A program made the translations under genes and the position numbers. A DNA stretch of 64,000 bases. Source: Hyalangium versicolor. Its GTDB lineage: Bacteria > Myxococcota > Myxococcia > Myxococcales > Myxococcaceae. The stretch spans positions 558,001 through 622,000 of the forward strand of contig NZ_JAHXBF010000001.1 of assembly GCF_020103695.1 (NCBI RefSeq), written 5' to 3'. Of the stretch, positions 43,452-51,917 are shown piece by piece. Positions within the stretch are counted from its first letter, which is position 1. Each line of letters begins with the position of its first letter. The notes below the pieces were generated by a model, which was not told the DNA's origin, ran no database searches, and worked only from the letters and a program-made list of their open reading frames with translations.

Positions 43452-44094
43452 GGGTGACCTCCAGTCCTCCGTCGTCGGGCAGCGTCCTCATGAAGTGGGT
43501 GCGGAACGTCCGCCCCTGCTCTGAGGGGACATCTGGGTAGAGCTGCCCGAACTCGGCGAGCGTCATGTCGTAGAGCCAGCGGTCATGGCGACGGCCATCG
43601 ATCACGTGCCGCGAGCGCTGGGTGCCCGAGTGGCGCATGCCAATGATGTCGTGCAGGTAGATTGACGCGCGATTCGACGCCACCACCCAGGTGGTGGCGA
43701 TCTGCCTCCCAAAATCCAGGAACCCCGTGGCCAGGATGCGGGCGCCGGCGCTCGTGACACTGTTGCGGATGGGGCGCATCACCGAGAGATCCCGAACGAT
43801 CCACACATCCATCGAGCCCATCAGGTCATCGATGTTGTTCATGCAGACGAGTCCCAGCGGCCGGCTGTCGCCAGGAAGTTGGAACAAGCGCGCGCACACG
43901 TGGGAGTTGCTCAGCATCAGATAGAGCTGGCGCTTCGACAAATCCTGTCGGCCACCTCCGAAATCCAGCCAGCAGCGCACCTGGGGTGGGTTCATCCATT
44001 CCCAGACCATGTCGAGGTGCTGCGGGCCGAATGGGAGGAGTTCGACTCTCGGCCACGTCGTGCCCGGCAACCTCGGCAGTTCATTGATTCTCAT
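43444..44094 (-). CDS. GNAT-family N-acetyltransferase
   Basis: This 216-residue protein resembles the RimJ/RimL-like branch of GNAT acyltransferases: VELLPFGPQHLDMVWEWMN at the start, LGLVCMNNIDDLMGSMDVWI for the central beta-strands, then a helix-strand pair with TTWVVASNRASIYLHDIIGM and RHDRWLYDMTL. The acetyl-CoA pyrophosphate loop is weakly conserved. It could acylate an amine formed by the decarboxylase in the same operon or protect the host from a toxic amine; both are inference. Its ATG overlaps the stop of the preceding ketosynthase III gene (ATGA), and its end overlaps the next. Confidence 0.75.
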   Translation of the reverse strand: MRINELPRLPGTTWPRVELLPFGPQHLDMVWEWMNPPQVRCWLDFGGGRQDLSKRQLYLMLSNSHVCARLFQLPGDSRPLGLVCMNNIDDLMGSMDVWIVRDLSVMRPIRNSVTSAGARILATGFLDFGRQIATTWVVASNRASIYLHDIIGMRHSGTQRSRHVIDGRRHDRWLYDMTLAEFGQLYPDVPSEQGRTFRTHFMRTLPDDGGLEVTHG

Positions 44095-45041
44095 GGGGTC
44101 TTCTCGGGATGCAGGGGTGGAGTCGTCGCTGTGTTCAGGATGAAGCCGCCGAAGCAGCCGCCGATGCCGCTCGAGAACACCAGGTGGTACCCAGGACTGC
44201 TCAAAGCACCGGAGTCAGCGATGTTGATGGCGACATCCGAGCCGAAGGCGTGGCCCACCCGCGCGAAGTTGTCGTGGAAGAGGCGCTCCTCGGGGATGGC
44301 CAGCGACGCCAGCACCTGGTGCCACGCCTGCAGGTTTACGTTGTGCGGGAGGATGGTGGACAGGTCTCCTGGCGCGATCCCCGCCGCCCTGAGCACGCGC
44401 CGTATCACGGAGACCAGCGTCCAGACGTAGTGGGGGCTCGTTCCGTAGAGCGTGTCCGGCATGACGCCTTGCACCGCGCGCGGGTCGTTGTACGTCTGCA
44501 GGCCGTGAACGCGTCCGGGAGCGTTCCTCTGGAGGAGCACGGCCGAAGCCGCATCCGAGTGGACGCCGGAGTCGCCGATCAGGCGGTAGTTCTCTCGGAT
44601 GATCGTGTCGAGGGTGACGATCACAGCGGAGCGCCACGCGCGGTGCCGGGTGAAGAGCGCATCCAAGACACGCAGCGCGTGCAGCGATGAGACGCATTGC
44701 TGCTGGGTGATGCCCAGCGCGTAGGCGTGAGCCAGCCCGCAGGCCCGCCGCAGCGCGCCCGCCAGGGTGTACGGCATGGGCAGGGCGCTCAGGGGTGAGG
44801 TGTGGCAGATGACCAGCGCGTCGAGTTCATCCGCCGCGACGGCACCCGTCTCGAGGACCTTGGAGATGGCCTCGCTCCCCAGCGCGATGAGCCCCTCCTC
44901 CTGTGCCCGGTGGAAGCGGGCGGCACCGTTGCGCGACAGGGCCTGGAGCCGATCCTCGGCGAGCGCTTGGGCGGTGCACCACTCGCTGACTGTGCATGAC
45001 GTTTTCGCCAGGACATAGGCTGTTGAAGCAATACCCATCAT
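44091..45041 (-). CDS. Ketosynthase III-like enzyme with Cys and His
   Basis: This 316-residue thiolase-fold protein has the nucleophile Cys in GITQQQCVSSLHALRVL and a His motif ILPHNVNLQAWHQVL that matches the FabH PHQAN block. The third catalytic position, normally Asn, lies in VGHAFGSDVAINIAD and is His. N-terminal features (LDALVICHTSP) are normal. Of the four thiolase-fold proteins here it is the one most likely to catalyse condensation or acyl transfer. It is the first biosynthetic gene after the transport genes, 33 nt downstream of the beta-barrel gene. Either of two adjacent ATGs at 45041 could start it. Confidence 0.85.
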   Translation of the reverse strand: MMGIASTAYVLAKTSCTVSEWCTAQALAEDRLQALSRNGAARFHRAQEEGLIALGSEAISKVLETGAVAADELDALVICHTSPLSALPMPYTLAGALRRACGLAHAYALGITQQQCVSSLHALRVLDALFTRHRAWRSAVIVTLDTIIRENYRLIGDSGVHSDAASAVLLQRNAPGRVHGLQTYNDPRAVQGVMPDTLYGTSPHYVWTLVSVIRRVLRAAGIAPGDLSTILPHNVNLQAWHQVLASLAIPEERLFHDNFARVGHAFGSDVAINIADSGALSSPGYHLVFSSGIGGCFGGFILNTATTPPLHPEKTP

Positions 45042-45074
45042 CTCACATCCCCAGACCGCTCTGCGGTGCTGGTC

Positions 45075-46511
45075 TCAGTAGCGCTTGCTCACGAACAGGT
45101 CGAATCGGAGAGCAGTCGGCGACGATCCATACTGGCTGTCTGGCCCGCCAAAGAATTGCAAGAATTGCCCACCCACCGACCAGTCATTTTTCAAATGCCA
45201 CGTGACCATCTGTTGCGTGAGCCCGCTCCAGTCGATGTTGTTGACTTGAACGAAGCTCGAGAGATCCAGTCCCCGGACAGCAAAGGCATCTCGCCACCCG
45301 GCGCGAGCAAAGGACCCATGTTTCAGGAGCGGCTCGGACTCGAAGGCTCGCCGATCGCTCATGTCCAACAGAGTCAGCTGCTTTTCGTTTGTGATGCCTC
45401 GCCACTGGCGCCAGGCCTCCGCACCGAGCGCATCACTGGCGAATTGCTGCTCCACCGTCAGCTCAATGCCGACAGGCGTCGTCCACGTCAGGTTGGCGGC
45501 TATCCGGTTGCACCAGGTGTATCCGGGCACCGGTTCGTCGGGTCCTCCGAGCGGTCGGCAGCCACCGACCGCCCAGTCGACGTTGAACACGAGGGCTTGC
45601 CCGAGCAGGAGCGACAGATCGAGGCCGAGCTTCGGCCGCTCGCTTTCGCGGGCGAGGAAGAGCACATCCACGGAGAGCCATTCCCGGATCTGGGGGGCCC
45701 ACTTGGCGTAGAGGGCGCCCTGGCTGTTCGTCCGATTCAGCCCTGGCGAATACCACGGTCCGATCTCCATCGGGTCCTGGCTGCTCAGCGGGGGCACCAG
45801 CGCGAGGGTATAGGCGCCGCTCTCGTGGATGTACTGAATCATTGCCACCACGGTGCCCAGCCGGTTCAACCGGAAGGCGTTTGGATCCAGCAGGAGCGGT
45901 TGGCGAACCGCTCCCTCCTTGAAGAAGTCCGTGGGGCTGTAACCACTGCCCACTCCGTTGCGGATGTTGATGCGCCCCACATCCAGGTAGAGGGGCCGTT
46001 CCTCGCTCCCCGCCTGCCAGCGGACCCACAACTCGCGCGGGTTGTTCAAAGCGCCGGAGTACGAGGAGGCATCCTGGGTTCGCAGGAGATCGAGCGCGCC
46101 CTGCCACTGGTTCGAGAACCCCAAGGTCCATCTCTTCCCCAGCGACCACTCATGGCGGAAGTCGAGGACCAGACGCCCGACATCCGCGTGAGCCCCGTGC
46201 TCCTGAGCCGGAGGGGGGCGCTCGTAGATGTGCTGCAGCCAGAGTTGGAACTCCAGGCCCCAGGAGGTATCGCCCTCCTCGGGGACGGCCTTGTCTTGCG
46301 CTTCGACCTGGTCCGGGTCGAGGCCCGGGGGCAGCTCGGGAGGGGCCTCGGCTCCAGGTGGCTCCCCAGAGAGGGGCGGTGCTTGCGATGCAGGGGCTGC
46401 GCGAGACACGTCCTCTGCCCAGCCGGGGGCGGCCGACGCGAAGATCGCCAGACCGGCCAGCGCGATCGGCGAGCGCGTTCGCCGCGCCAGGATCCTCGTG
46501 GCGCTGTGCAT
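45075..46511 (-). CDS. Outer-membrane beta-barrel protein
   Basis: This 478-residue protein has a signal peptide (SPIALAGLAIFASAAPGWA, cleavage near residue 32) and a Pro-rich linker. About 380 residues of alternating aromatic and polar strands follow (LEFQLWLQHIYERP, GALYAKWAPQIREWLSVDVL). It ends in DLFVSKRY, an aromatic terminal residue as expected for outer-membrane barrels. I do not recognise a specific family. Its position between the LolA-like gene and the ketosynthase genes suggests it is the outer-membrane part of an export or lipid-placement route. ATG 46511 has AGGGAG upstream. Confidence 0.8.
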   Translation of the reverse strand: MHSATRILARRTRSPIALAGLAIFASAAPGWAEDVSRAAPASQAPPLSGEPPGAEAPPELPPGLDPDQVEAQDKAVPEEGDTSWGLEFQLWLQHIYERPPPAQEHGAHADVGRLVLDFRHEWSLGKRWTLGFSNQWQGALDLLRTQDASSYSGALNNPRELWVRWQAGSEERPLYLDVGRINIRNGVGSGYSPTDFFKEGAVRQPLLLDPNAFRLNRLGTVVAMIQYIHESGAYTLALVPPLSSQDPMEIGPWYSPGLNRTNSQGALYAKWAPQIREWLSVDVLFLARESERPKLGLDLSLLLGQALVFNVDWAVGGCRPLGGPDEPVPGYTWCNRIAANLTWTTPVGIELTVEQQFASDALGAEAWRQWRGITNEKQLTLLDMSDRRAFESEPLLKHGSFARAGWRDAFAVRGLDLSSFVQVNNIDWSGLTQQMVTWHLKNDWSVGGQFLQFFGGPDSQYGSSPTALRFDLFVSKRY

Positions 46512-46522
46512 GGCTCGACTCC

Positions 46523-47359
46523 CTAGGTCTCGCCACGGAAGTGCGGCAGATAGTCACGCTGGAGCCAGGTCTTGGGGATCTCTCGCGACTGGAACTTCGA
46601 CGCCCGGATGACGGTGATCCATGCCGGGTCGAGCCCATCGATGATGACGGTTTCGGTCGGGCGCTCACGGCCCAGGATGGTTTGGAACTTCCGGAAGTAC
46701 GCAGTCTTCAGCAGCCGGCCTTCGCTGGTGAAGAACTGCGCCTTGAGGGGGCGGCCGTTCTCCTCGTCTACCCAGTAGTCGACCATCGAATAGGGTGCGT
46801 CGTTGCGCTGCGAGACGAGGTGCAGCTTGACGCTGGGCCGCTGCTGCTTCGCTTCATCTTCAATCGGCTCGTGCCCGACGATGCTGGCGGTGTAGACCTT
46901 CGCCAGATTCGTGCTCATCACGTCACCGTTCGAGGCTTGCCCAAGGAGGCGCGCCTGCGGCGAGATGCGGATGCTCGCCTTGCTGGCGGGGTCGAAGAAC
47001 CAGACTTCCATCCCGTTGCGCAGGATGAGCTTGCCGGCATCGCGGCGCGGGCTGACGAAGCGGATGAGATTGTTGTACTGCGCGGACTCGGGAACGAGCT
47101 TCGAATAGACGACCAGCGTCGAGGAGTCGACCAGCTTGCCCGAGCGATACTCCGCAAGGGTGGTGGTGACCGAGAAATCGCCGTCCGGATTGCGCATGCT
47201 GTCGGCGCGCACCAGCAGCGCTTGCGCATCCTCGGCCGCCTGTGCAGGCGCCGCGAGCGAGACGACACAGGCCAGCGCCAGGGCGAGGGGTCCTACGCGA
47301 AGGCGCCGGGAATGACGGGCGAGCGTGTTCGCGAAGTCAGACGGGGTGAACTCATACAT
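46523..47359 (-). CDS. LolA-like outer membrane lipoprotein-sorting protein
   Basis: This 278-residue periplasmic protein has an N-terminal signal (VGPLALALACVVSLAAPAQA) and the half-barrel pattern of the LolA-like family: MRNPDGDFSVTTTLAEYRSG, LILRNGMEVWFFDP, SIVGHEPIEDE, and a C-terminal block with PLKAQFFTSEGRLLKTAYF and FQSREIPKTWL. Members of this family occur next to MMPL or FtsX-type transporters and carry hydrophobic cargo across the periplasm. It overlaps the permease gene by 8 nt and lies 11 nt before the beta-barrel gene. It would link the ABC transporter to the outer membrane. Confidence 0.87.
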   Translation of the reverse strand: MYEFTPSDFANTLARHSRRLRVGPLALALACVVSLAAPAQAAEDAQALLVRADSMRNPDGDFSVTTTLAEYRSGKLVDSSTLVVYSKLVPESAQYNNLIRFVSPRRDAGKLILRNGMEVWFFDPASKASIRISPQARLLGQASNGDVMSTNLAKVYTASIVGHEPIEDEAKQQRPSVKLHLVSQRNDAPYSMVDYWVDEENGRPLKAQFFTSEGRLLKTAYFRKFQTILGRERPTETVIIDGLDPAWITVIRASKFQSREIPKTWLQRDYLPHFRGET

Positions 47360-48740
47360 GTTGTAGCGCCTCCGTTACTTCCATTCGAGCGGCTCGGTTC
47401 GCGGGCCACAGCGCTGACAGGCAGGCCACCGCCGAGAGTCCAAGCACCGTCGCGGCAATCATCGAGGGACTGCCAAGCACGTCGATGCGCAGGGGAATGC
47501 TGGTCGAGCGGCCAGGGGGCGTCCATGCGAAGCCGCTCAGATCGAGGCCATACTGGAAGAGGAGTGCCAGCACTGCGCCAACGATGGTGCCGAACACCCC
47601 CAGGAGCGCGCCCTCGAGGATGAAGATCGAGCGGATGGAGGTGCGTTGGAACCCCAAGGAGCGAAGCGTGCCAATCTCGCCGATGCGCTCGCCCACGGCC
47701 ATGTTGACTGCATTGGCGATCGAGAAGAGCGCGATGAGGCCCATGAGGGCAGCGATGAATGTGAAGACGGACGTGTAGCTGGAGACGATCTGGTCGTATA
47801 CAGGGCTCACCTCGTGGAAGGTCAGCACCTCCAACTGGCCCGACTCCTTGACGAGCTGGTTCAGCCGGGCCTGCGCCGCTGGCAGCATGTCGCTGTGCCG
47901 CAGCTGGATGACGACTGCCGAGACGGCGCGCTCGTCCGGGCCGAACACGAGTCGCTGCGCGAGCGGTAGGGGCATGGCGACGTAGAGCGCGTCGATGTCA
48001 CGGACGACCTGGCGCTCTGCCTCGAGCACGTTCATTCGCACGACGTTCGGGAGTCCGCTGGGGGATGCGGCCAGGAGTTCGATGGACGCCGCCTTGCCTG
48101 TCCCAGCCTGCTGCGATTGCTCGGCCTGCCCGAGTGCGGAGATGTCTTCCGGGAGCGTGGCGGCCTTTGGATCCGCGACCGTCCGCGTGGGCAGCTCCTT
48201 GCAGCCCGTCAGCTTCAAAGGGCCGCAGAGGGCGAGCAGCTGTGCCATCTGGAAGCCGACGATGCCGCCATCCGGTGCGTCAGCCCTCAGCGCCGTCTTG
48301 CCTGGCGGAATCCCCGCACCGAATCCGTCCCATGCGAGCATCTTCGCATGCCCCGAGGGCTCCACGCCGATACCCGAGAAGTTGCTGGAGGCGCCCGCGG
48401 CGAAGTTCCCTGCTGCGCCCTCGACCTGGAGCACGGGGGTGACGACCGCGAGCATCGGAGCGAGCACTTCGTCGGTCTGGATCCTGCGCATCAGCGCTTC
48501 GTAATCGCGAATCGAGAAGCGTCCCGGGTCGCCTCGGCCAAAGTCCAGGTAGTCCTTGCGAACGACCTGCAGATGGCCGACTTGGCGCACCGTGATGGTC
48601 TGGAGCCCATGGATGTTGTCGTTGACGTAGCCCCCGAACACCAGGATGGCGAGGGTTCCAACGACCAACGCCACCGCGGTGAGCGCTGAGCGCCGAGCGT
48701 TGCGCAGCACGTTGCGCGAGGCGAGTGCGATGACGTTCAT
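47352..48740 (-). CDS. ABC transporter permease, LolC/LolE (FtsX) type
   Basis: This 462-residue protein has the FtsX-family layout: one N-terminal membrane helix (SALTAVALVVGTLAILVFGG), a large periplasmic domain of about 280 residues, and three C-terminal helices. The central membrane stretch FTFIAALMGLIALFSIANAV is followed by the GERIGEIGTLRSLGFQRTSI signature. Such permeases mechanically extract lipoproteins or other hydrophobic molecules rather than pumping through a channel. It overlaps the ATPase stop by 4 nt and is co-transcribed with a LolA-like chaperone. The cargo could be a product of the operon or a lipoprotein. Confidence 0.92.
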   Translation of the reverse strand: MNVIALASRNVLRNARRSALTAVALVVGTLAILVFGGYVNDNIHGLQTITVRQVGHLQVVRKDYLDFGRGDPGRFSIRDYEALMRRIQTDEVLAPMLAVVTPVLQVEGAAGNFAAGASSNFSGIGVEPSGHAKMLAWDGFGAGIPPGKTALRADAPDGGIVGFQMAQLLALCGPLKLTGCKELPTRTVADPKAATLPEDISALGQAEQSQQAGTGKAASIELLAASPSGLPNVVRMNVLEAERQVVRDIDALYVAMPLPLAQRLVFGPDERAVSAVVIQLRHSDMLPAAQARLNQLVKESGQLEVLTFHEVSPVYDQIVSSYTSVFTFIAALMGLIALFSIANAVNMAVGERIGEIGTLRSLGFQRTSIRSIFILEGALLGVFGTIVGAVLALLFQYGLDLSGFAWTPPGRSTSIPLRIDVLGSPSMIAATVLGLSAVACLSALWPANRAARMEVTEALQHV

Positions 48741-49489
48741 GGCTCACTCCGGGCGGACAGGGCGGGGGAGTGTCGCCGAGCACCATCGACCACCCGGCCG
48801 TCTTCGATGCGAAGCCACTCATCCGCGTCTTCGATCATCTGCGGGTCATGCGAGGAGAGGATGAAGGTGGTGTGGTGCTCGCGTTGCATGGTGCGCATCA
48901 GGGCCATCAGCTCCGCGCCTGTGCGGCGATCCAGATTGGCGGTGGGTTCGTCCGCGAGGACCAACGCTGGCCGCTTGACCATCGCGCGTGCAACGGCCAC
49001 GCGCTGGCGCTGTCCCCCCGAGAGTTCCGCGGGGCGCCGATGCAGCATCGGTCCCAATCCGACGGCCTCGAGCATCTCCTGGGCGCGCGCACGGCGCTCG
49101 GTGGCGTCGCGGATGGTGAGCCGCAGTGGATATTCCACGTTCTCCAGCGCGGTCAGCACTGGCACCAGGTTGAAGTTCTGGAACACGAAACCGATGTGTC
49201 TTGCGCGGAACGCGGTGCGCTTCTTGTCGCTCAGGGCCGCGACATCCTGGCCGGCGATCTCGACATGCCCGGTTGTTGGCAGGTCCAAGGCTCCGAGCAG
49301 GTGGAGGCCTGTACTCTTGCCGCTGCCCGAAGGGCCGCAGAGCACGGTGTATGAACCAACGGAGACCGCGAGGTCGATACCGCGAAGCGCTTGGACGGTG
49401 GTGTTGCCGAGACGATATTCCTTCGTCACATGCTCGAGCCGCGCGGCGAAACCGTCATTTGAAAGAAATGGATGGTCCACAGGTTGCAC
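48737..49489 (-). CDS. ABC transporter ATPase, LolD/MacB type
   Basis: This 250-residue ATPase has Walker A (GPSGSGKST), Q-loop (FVFQNFNLVPVLTALEN), ABC signature (LSGGQRQRVAVARAM), Walker B (ALVLADEPTANLD) and the switch His (FILSSHDPQMI). The sequence between them is typical of the LolD/MacB group. The start is GTG 49489; there is no ATG upstream in frame. It is the promoter-proximal gene of the 17-gene minus-strand run ending at 31767, so the upstream gap 49490-49829 should contain the operon promoter. Confidence 0.95.
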   Translation of the reverse strand: MQPVDHPFLSNDGFAARLEHVTKEYRLGNTTVQALRGIDLAVSVGSYTVLCGPSGSGKSTGLHLLGALDLPTTGHVEIAGQDVAALSDKKRTAFRARHIGFVFQNFNLVPVLTALENVEYPLRLTIRDATERRARAQEMLEAVGLGPMLHRRPAELSGGQRQRVAVARAMVKRPALVLADEPTANLDRRTGAELMALMRTMQREHHTTFILSSHDPQMIEDADEWLRIEDGRVVDGARRHSPALSARSEP

Positions 49490-49829
49490 CTTTGAACGGA
49501 TTCCCCTGACCGCAAGGGCGCTGATGTTTCGACTTGTCCGCTCATGCGAGTGCTCGAGTGACTGGTTTGGAGAGTTCGCCCGCCTACCTGACGGTCTCCA
49601 AGTTCAGGACTCGCTTGCTCCAGTGCAACAGCCTCCTGGAGTCATGGCGCATCTCAAAAGTGGACGCATCTGGATGGAGTGCCTGGTCGCGGGCTGTGAC
49701 GGTGGCCGCGGAGTCCCCCCGAGTCGTGCAGGGATTGGATCGGAGCGGCTCGCCTGGTCGTGGGGGTGGCAGGCTCAGGAGGGAGTGCCCGCGTGACCGG
49801 CGTGCGAAGAGACGTAGGCCTACACCCTC
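49490..49829. other. Intergenic gap, divergent
   Basis: This gap of about 340 bases separates the minus-strand operon from the plus-strand toxin remnant. I see no protein-like ORF on either strand, no RNA gene and no clear sigma70 pair. It should hold the promoter of the long operon. The toxin reading frame is closed by a TAG at 49815, 15 bases before its GTG, so the missing toxin N-terminus is not encoded here in frame. Confidence 0.5.
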
Positions 49830-51056
49830 GTGCCCGAGCGCCAGGAGGGTCCGGTTCGCCTCGCCCCTGAGGCGGATGAAGACCTGAAGGCGAAGTATCT
49901 CCAGTGGTGCGAGCTACGGGGAGGAGGCGACTGCCTGGGCCTGCTGGACGACGGGCCCTACCTGCGCACGGACGACCGGCGCACCCTGGCCTTGGCCCTC
50001 GCCTTCGGCACCGTGCTCGACGAGACGCAGGCGGCCCTGGTGCGCGAGTTGCTGGACGTGCGGGCACTCGTCTCCATGGTCGTCTGGACGGTGGCGCTCT
50101 ACTGCATGCTGTGGGTAGTGCCCGAGCCGACGACCAAGGCCATCGCCGCCGGCATGACCCTTCTCCTGATGGGCTACCTGGGCCTCGAGACGGTGTACGG
50201 GCTGATGGACGGGTGGGCCCGCATGGCCGACACGGCGCACCACGCCACCACCTTCGAGGAGTTGCGCGCGGCGGGTGATGAATTCGGCAAGGTGCTGGGT
50301 GAGGACGCGGCACGGGCCATGATCCTCGCTGTGGCCACCCTTAGTGGGCACACGCTGGGACAGGTGGCGGCGCGGGTGAAGCTGTTGCCGCGATTCAACC
50401 TCGTGGGGGCGCAGTTCGAGGCTCAGGGCGGCGCCGCCGTCATGAGGCGCCTTGAGGTCACGGGGGCGGCGCTCACGACGGAGAGGGCTCTGGCCAAGGC
50501 CGTAGCGGCGGCGGACACGGTAGCCACCTCTCCGCGGGGACCCATGGCCGTTGTGATGCTCAAGAAGGGGCAGGGGAATGGGGCGGGACAGGCTCCAGGA
50601 GGCCGCTCTGCCAAAACCACCATGCGTCACCGAGGCGGCAACCAGCAGGTGGAACTCAGCAACGGCCAGCGCTGGCACCTGCCTTGAGGCAGGTCGGTAG
50701 CCGAAATTCCCGCCGAGGACAAGGTGGGCGATATGCTCCAGGAGGCTGTCACCAAGGCCGCGAAGGAATGGGGACCCCACAAGCTCAGCCAGAACGAGCG
50801 AAGAGCCATCGATGATGCCAAGAAGACGGGCGAATATTGGTTGGCGCAGTTGCTGGAGCGCGAAGCCCAGGGGCGGTTCGTGCACGAAGAAGTCAAAGCC
50901 CAGTTACGAGGGAGCCTTCGGTACACACACCAGGGAGTGGACGTGGTTGACCTGAAGTCGGGCCGCAAGTACGAGATTCTCTCCGGCTCGGAGTCGAATC
51001 TCGCGCGTCATGGCAGGCGCATGGCGGGTGAGTTCTTCAGGATGCTCACCTTCTGA
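49830..51056 (+). pseudogene. SitA-type polymorphic toxin, N-terminally truncated and interrupted by TGA
   Basis: The first part (49830-50687, 285 residues) has two adjacent membrane segments (VRALVSMVVWTVALYCMLWV, then AIAAGMTLLLMGYLGLETVY) and the DTAHHATTFEELRAAGDEF block I know from myxobacterial SitA-type exchange toxins. It ends RWHLP at a TGA. The same frame continues without a shift through IPAEDKVGDMLQEAVTKA to the stop at 51056, which is the usual C-terminal toxin module (KYEILSGSESNLARHGRRMA). One substitution (for example CGA to TGA) explains the break. The lipoprotein signal that SitA proteins need is also missing. The locus is therefore probably dead as a delivered toxin, but its immunity gene follows. 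Confidence 0.75.
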
Positions 51057-51068
51057 TAAGGAGCAACC

Positions 51069-51695
51069 ATGGGGTGGCTCGAGAACGTCCTCATTGAGGA
51101 CAAGGAGATTGCAAACGAGCGGCTGGAGTTGACGGACAAGAATTCGCCCTATTTCCTTGGCCCCAACCTGTCGCTCAGAAATTACACCGTCATCCTGAAG
51201 GTCTCAGCCAGGAACCTGATCATCGTTGGGGCACGGTTTATTGACTGCACCTTCGAGGTGAAGCAGGAGCTAAAAAATCACCAGCAATGGGTGAAGGCGT
51301 CTCTCAATGGGTGCCGCTTCAAGGGGCGGCTGACCGGGTGCGACTTCGGGCACTGGCCCAACTACGGCACAGGTTGGGAGCACGGGGGCATCAAGGACTG
51401 CGACTTCACCGAGGCCCGCTTGGATGGCTGCCGGATCATGGGCGCTGATCCTGCCACCATTCGCTTTCCGAAGTGGCCCTGCTTCACCATCTTGGACCCC
51501 ATTGGCCGCGCCTCCGAGCTTCGCAGCGTCAAGTGGCCGGGCCGGTTCGGCTCTGTGGTCGTGGACGAGCTTCACACCCAACCAGCTTGCACCAAGGCGT
51601 TGACCGAACACTCCCTCACCATTGCAAAACAGTTGGACACCACCCAGGGAGAACTCCGGGCTGTCATCGAGAATTTCGACTGCATCATCTATTGA
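51069..51695 (+). CDS. Probable immunity protein with pentapeptide-like repeats
   Basis: This 208-residue cytosolic protein starts 12 bases after the toxin remnant with AAGGAG upstream. It has short beta-helix-like repeats (LIIVGARFIDCTFEV, SLNGCRFKGRLTGCDF, GGIKDCDFTEARLDGCRIMG). The second half is different and ends in LRAVIENFDCIIY. Position directly behind a SitA-type toxin is the usual arrangement for SitI immunity proteins, and immunity proteins of this repeat type occur with such toxins. It appears intact although the toxin is broken, so the cell could still be protected against the same toxin from kin. Confidence 0.72.
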   Translation: MGWLENVLIEDKEIANERLELTDKNSPYFLGPNLSLRNYTVILKVSARNLIIVGARFIDCTFEVKQELKNHQQWVKASLNGCRFKGRLTGCDFGHWPNYGTGWEHGGIKDCDFTEARLDGCRIMGADPATIRFPKWPCFTILDPIGRASELRSVKWPGRFGSVVVDELHTQPACTKALTEHSLTIAKQLDTTQGELRAVIENFDCIIY

Positions 51696-51742
51696 TTGAA
51701 CCGGCTGCGCTTGAACTCCCAATCCTGACAAACGCGGGCGAG

Positions 51743-51815
51743 AGGTGGCGGTAGGGCATGAGAATCGAACTCACCAGGGACCGCTCTCACGATCCCTCAC
51801 CGGTTTTGAAGCCCG
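51743..51815 (-). repeat. Partial copy of the tRNA-Sec 3' half (attachment-site-like)
   Basis: These 73 bases match 61469-61541 with about three mismatches. They cover the CCA end, acceptor 3' strand, T arm, variable arm and anticodon loop of the selenocysteine tRNA, then stop matching in the anticodon stem. The 5' half of the tRNA is absent, so this copy cannot give a functional tRNA. A 3'-end fragment of a tRNA at a distance from the complete gene is the classic trace of tyrosine-recombinase integration into a tRNA. Confidence 0.85.
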
Positions 51816-51917
51816 TACGTGTTCCAGCATCATTGGACGGCGACCGTCGAGAGGTGCCGAAAGTCCCACACTTGGGTAGCCTCGATATCCGGGCAACGCG
51901 CCGGTCGAGAGGAGCAT

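Noticed and set aside
50685..50687. The TGA in the SitA-type toxin as a selenocysteine codon, given the nearby tRNA-Sec
   Set aside because: The position is in a linker where relatives have a basic residue, there is no Cys-equivalent chemistry, and I could not draw a convincing SECIS hairpin just downstream. A nonsense mutation is simpler.
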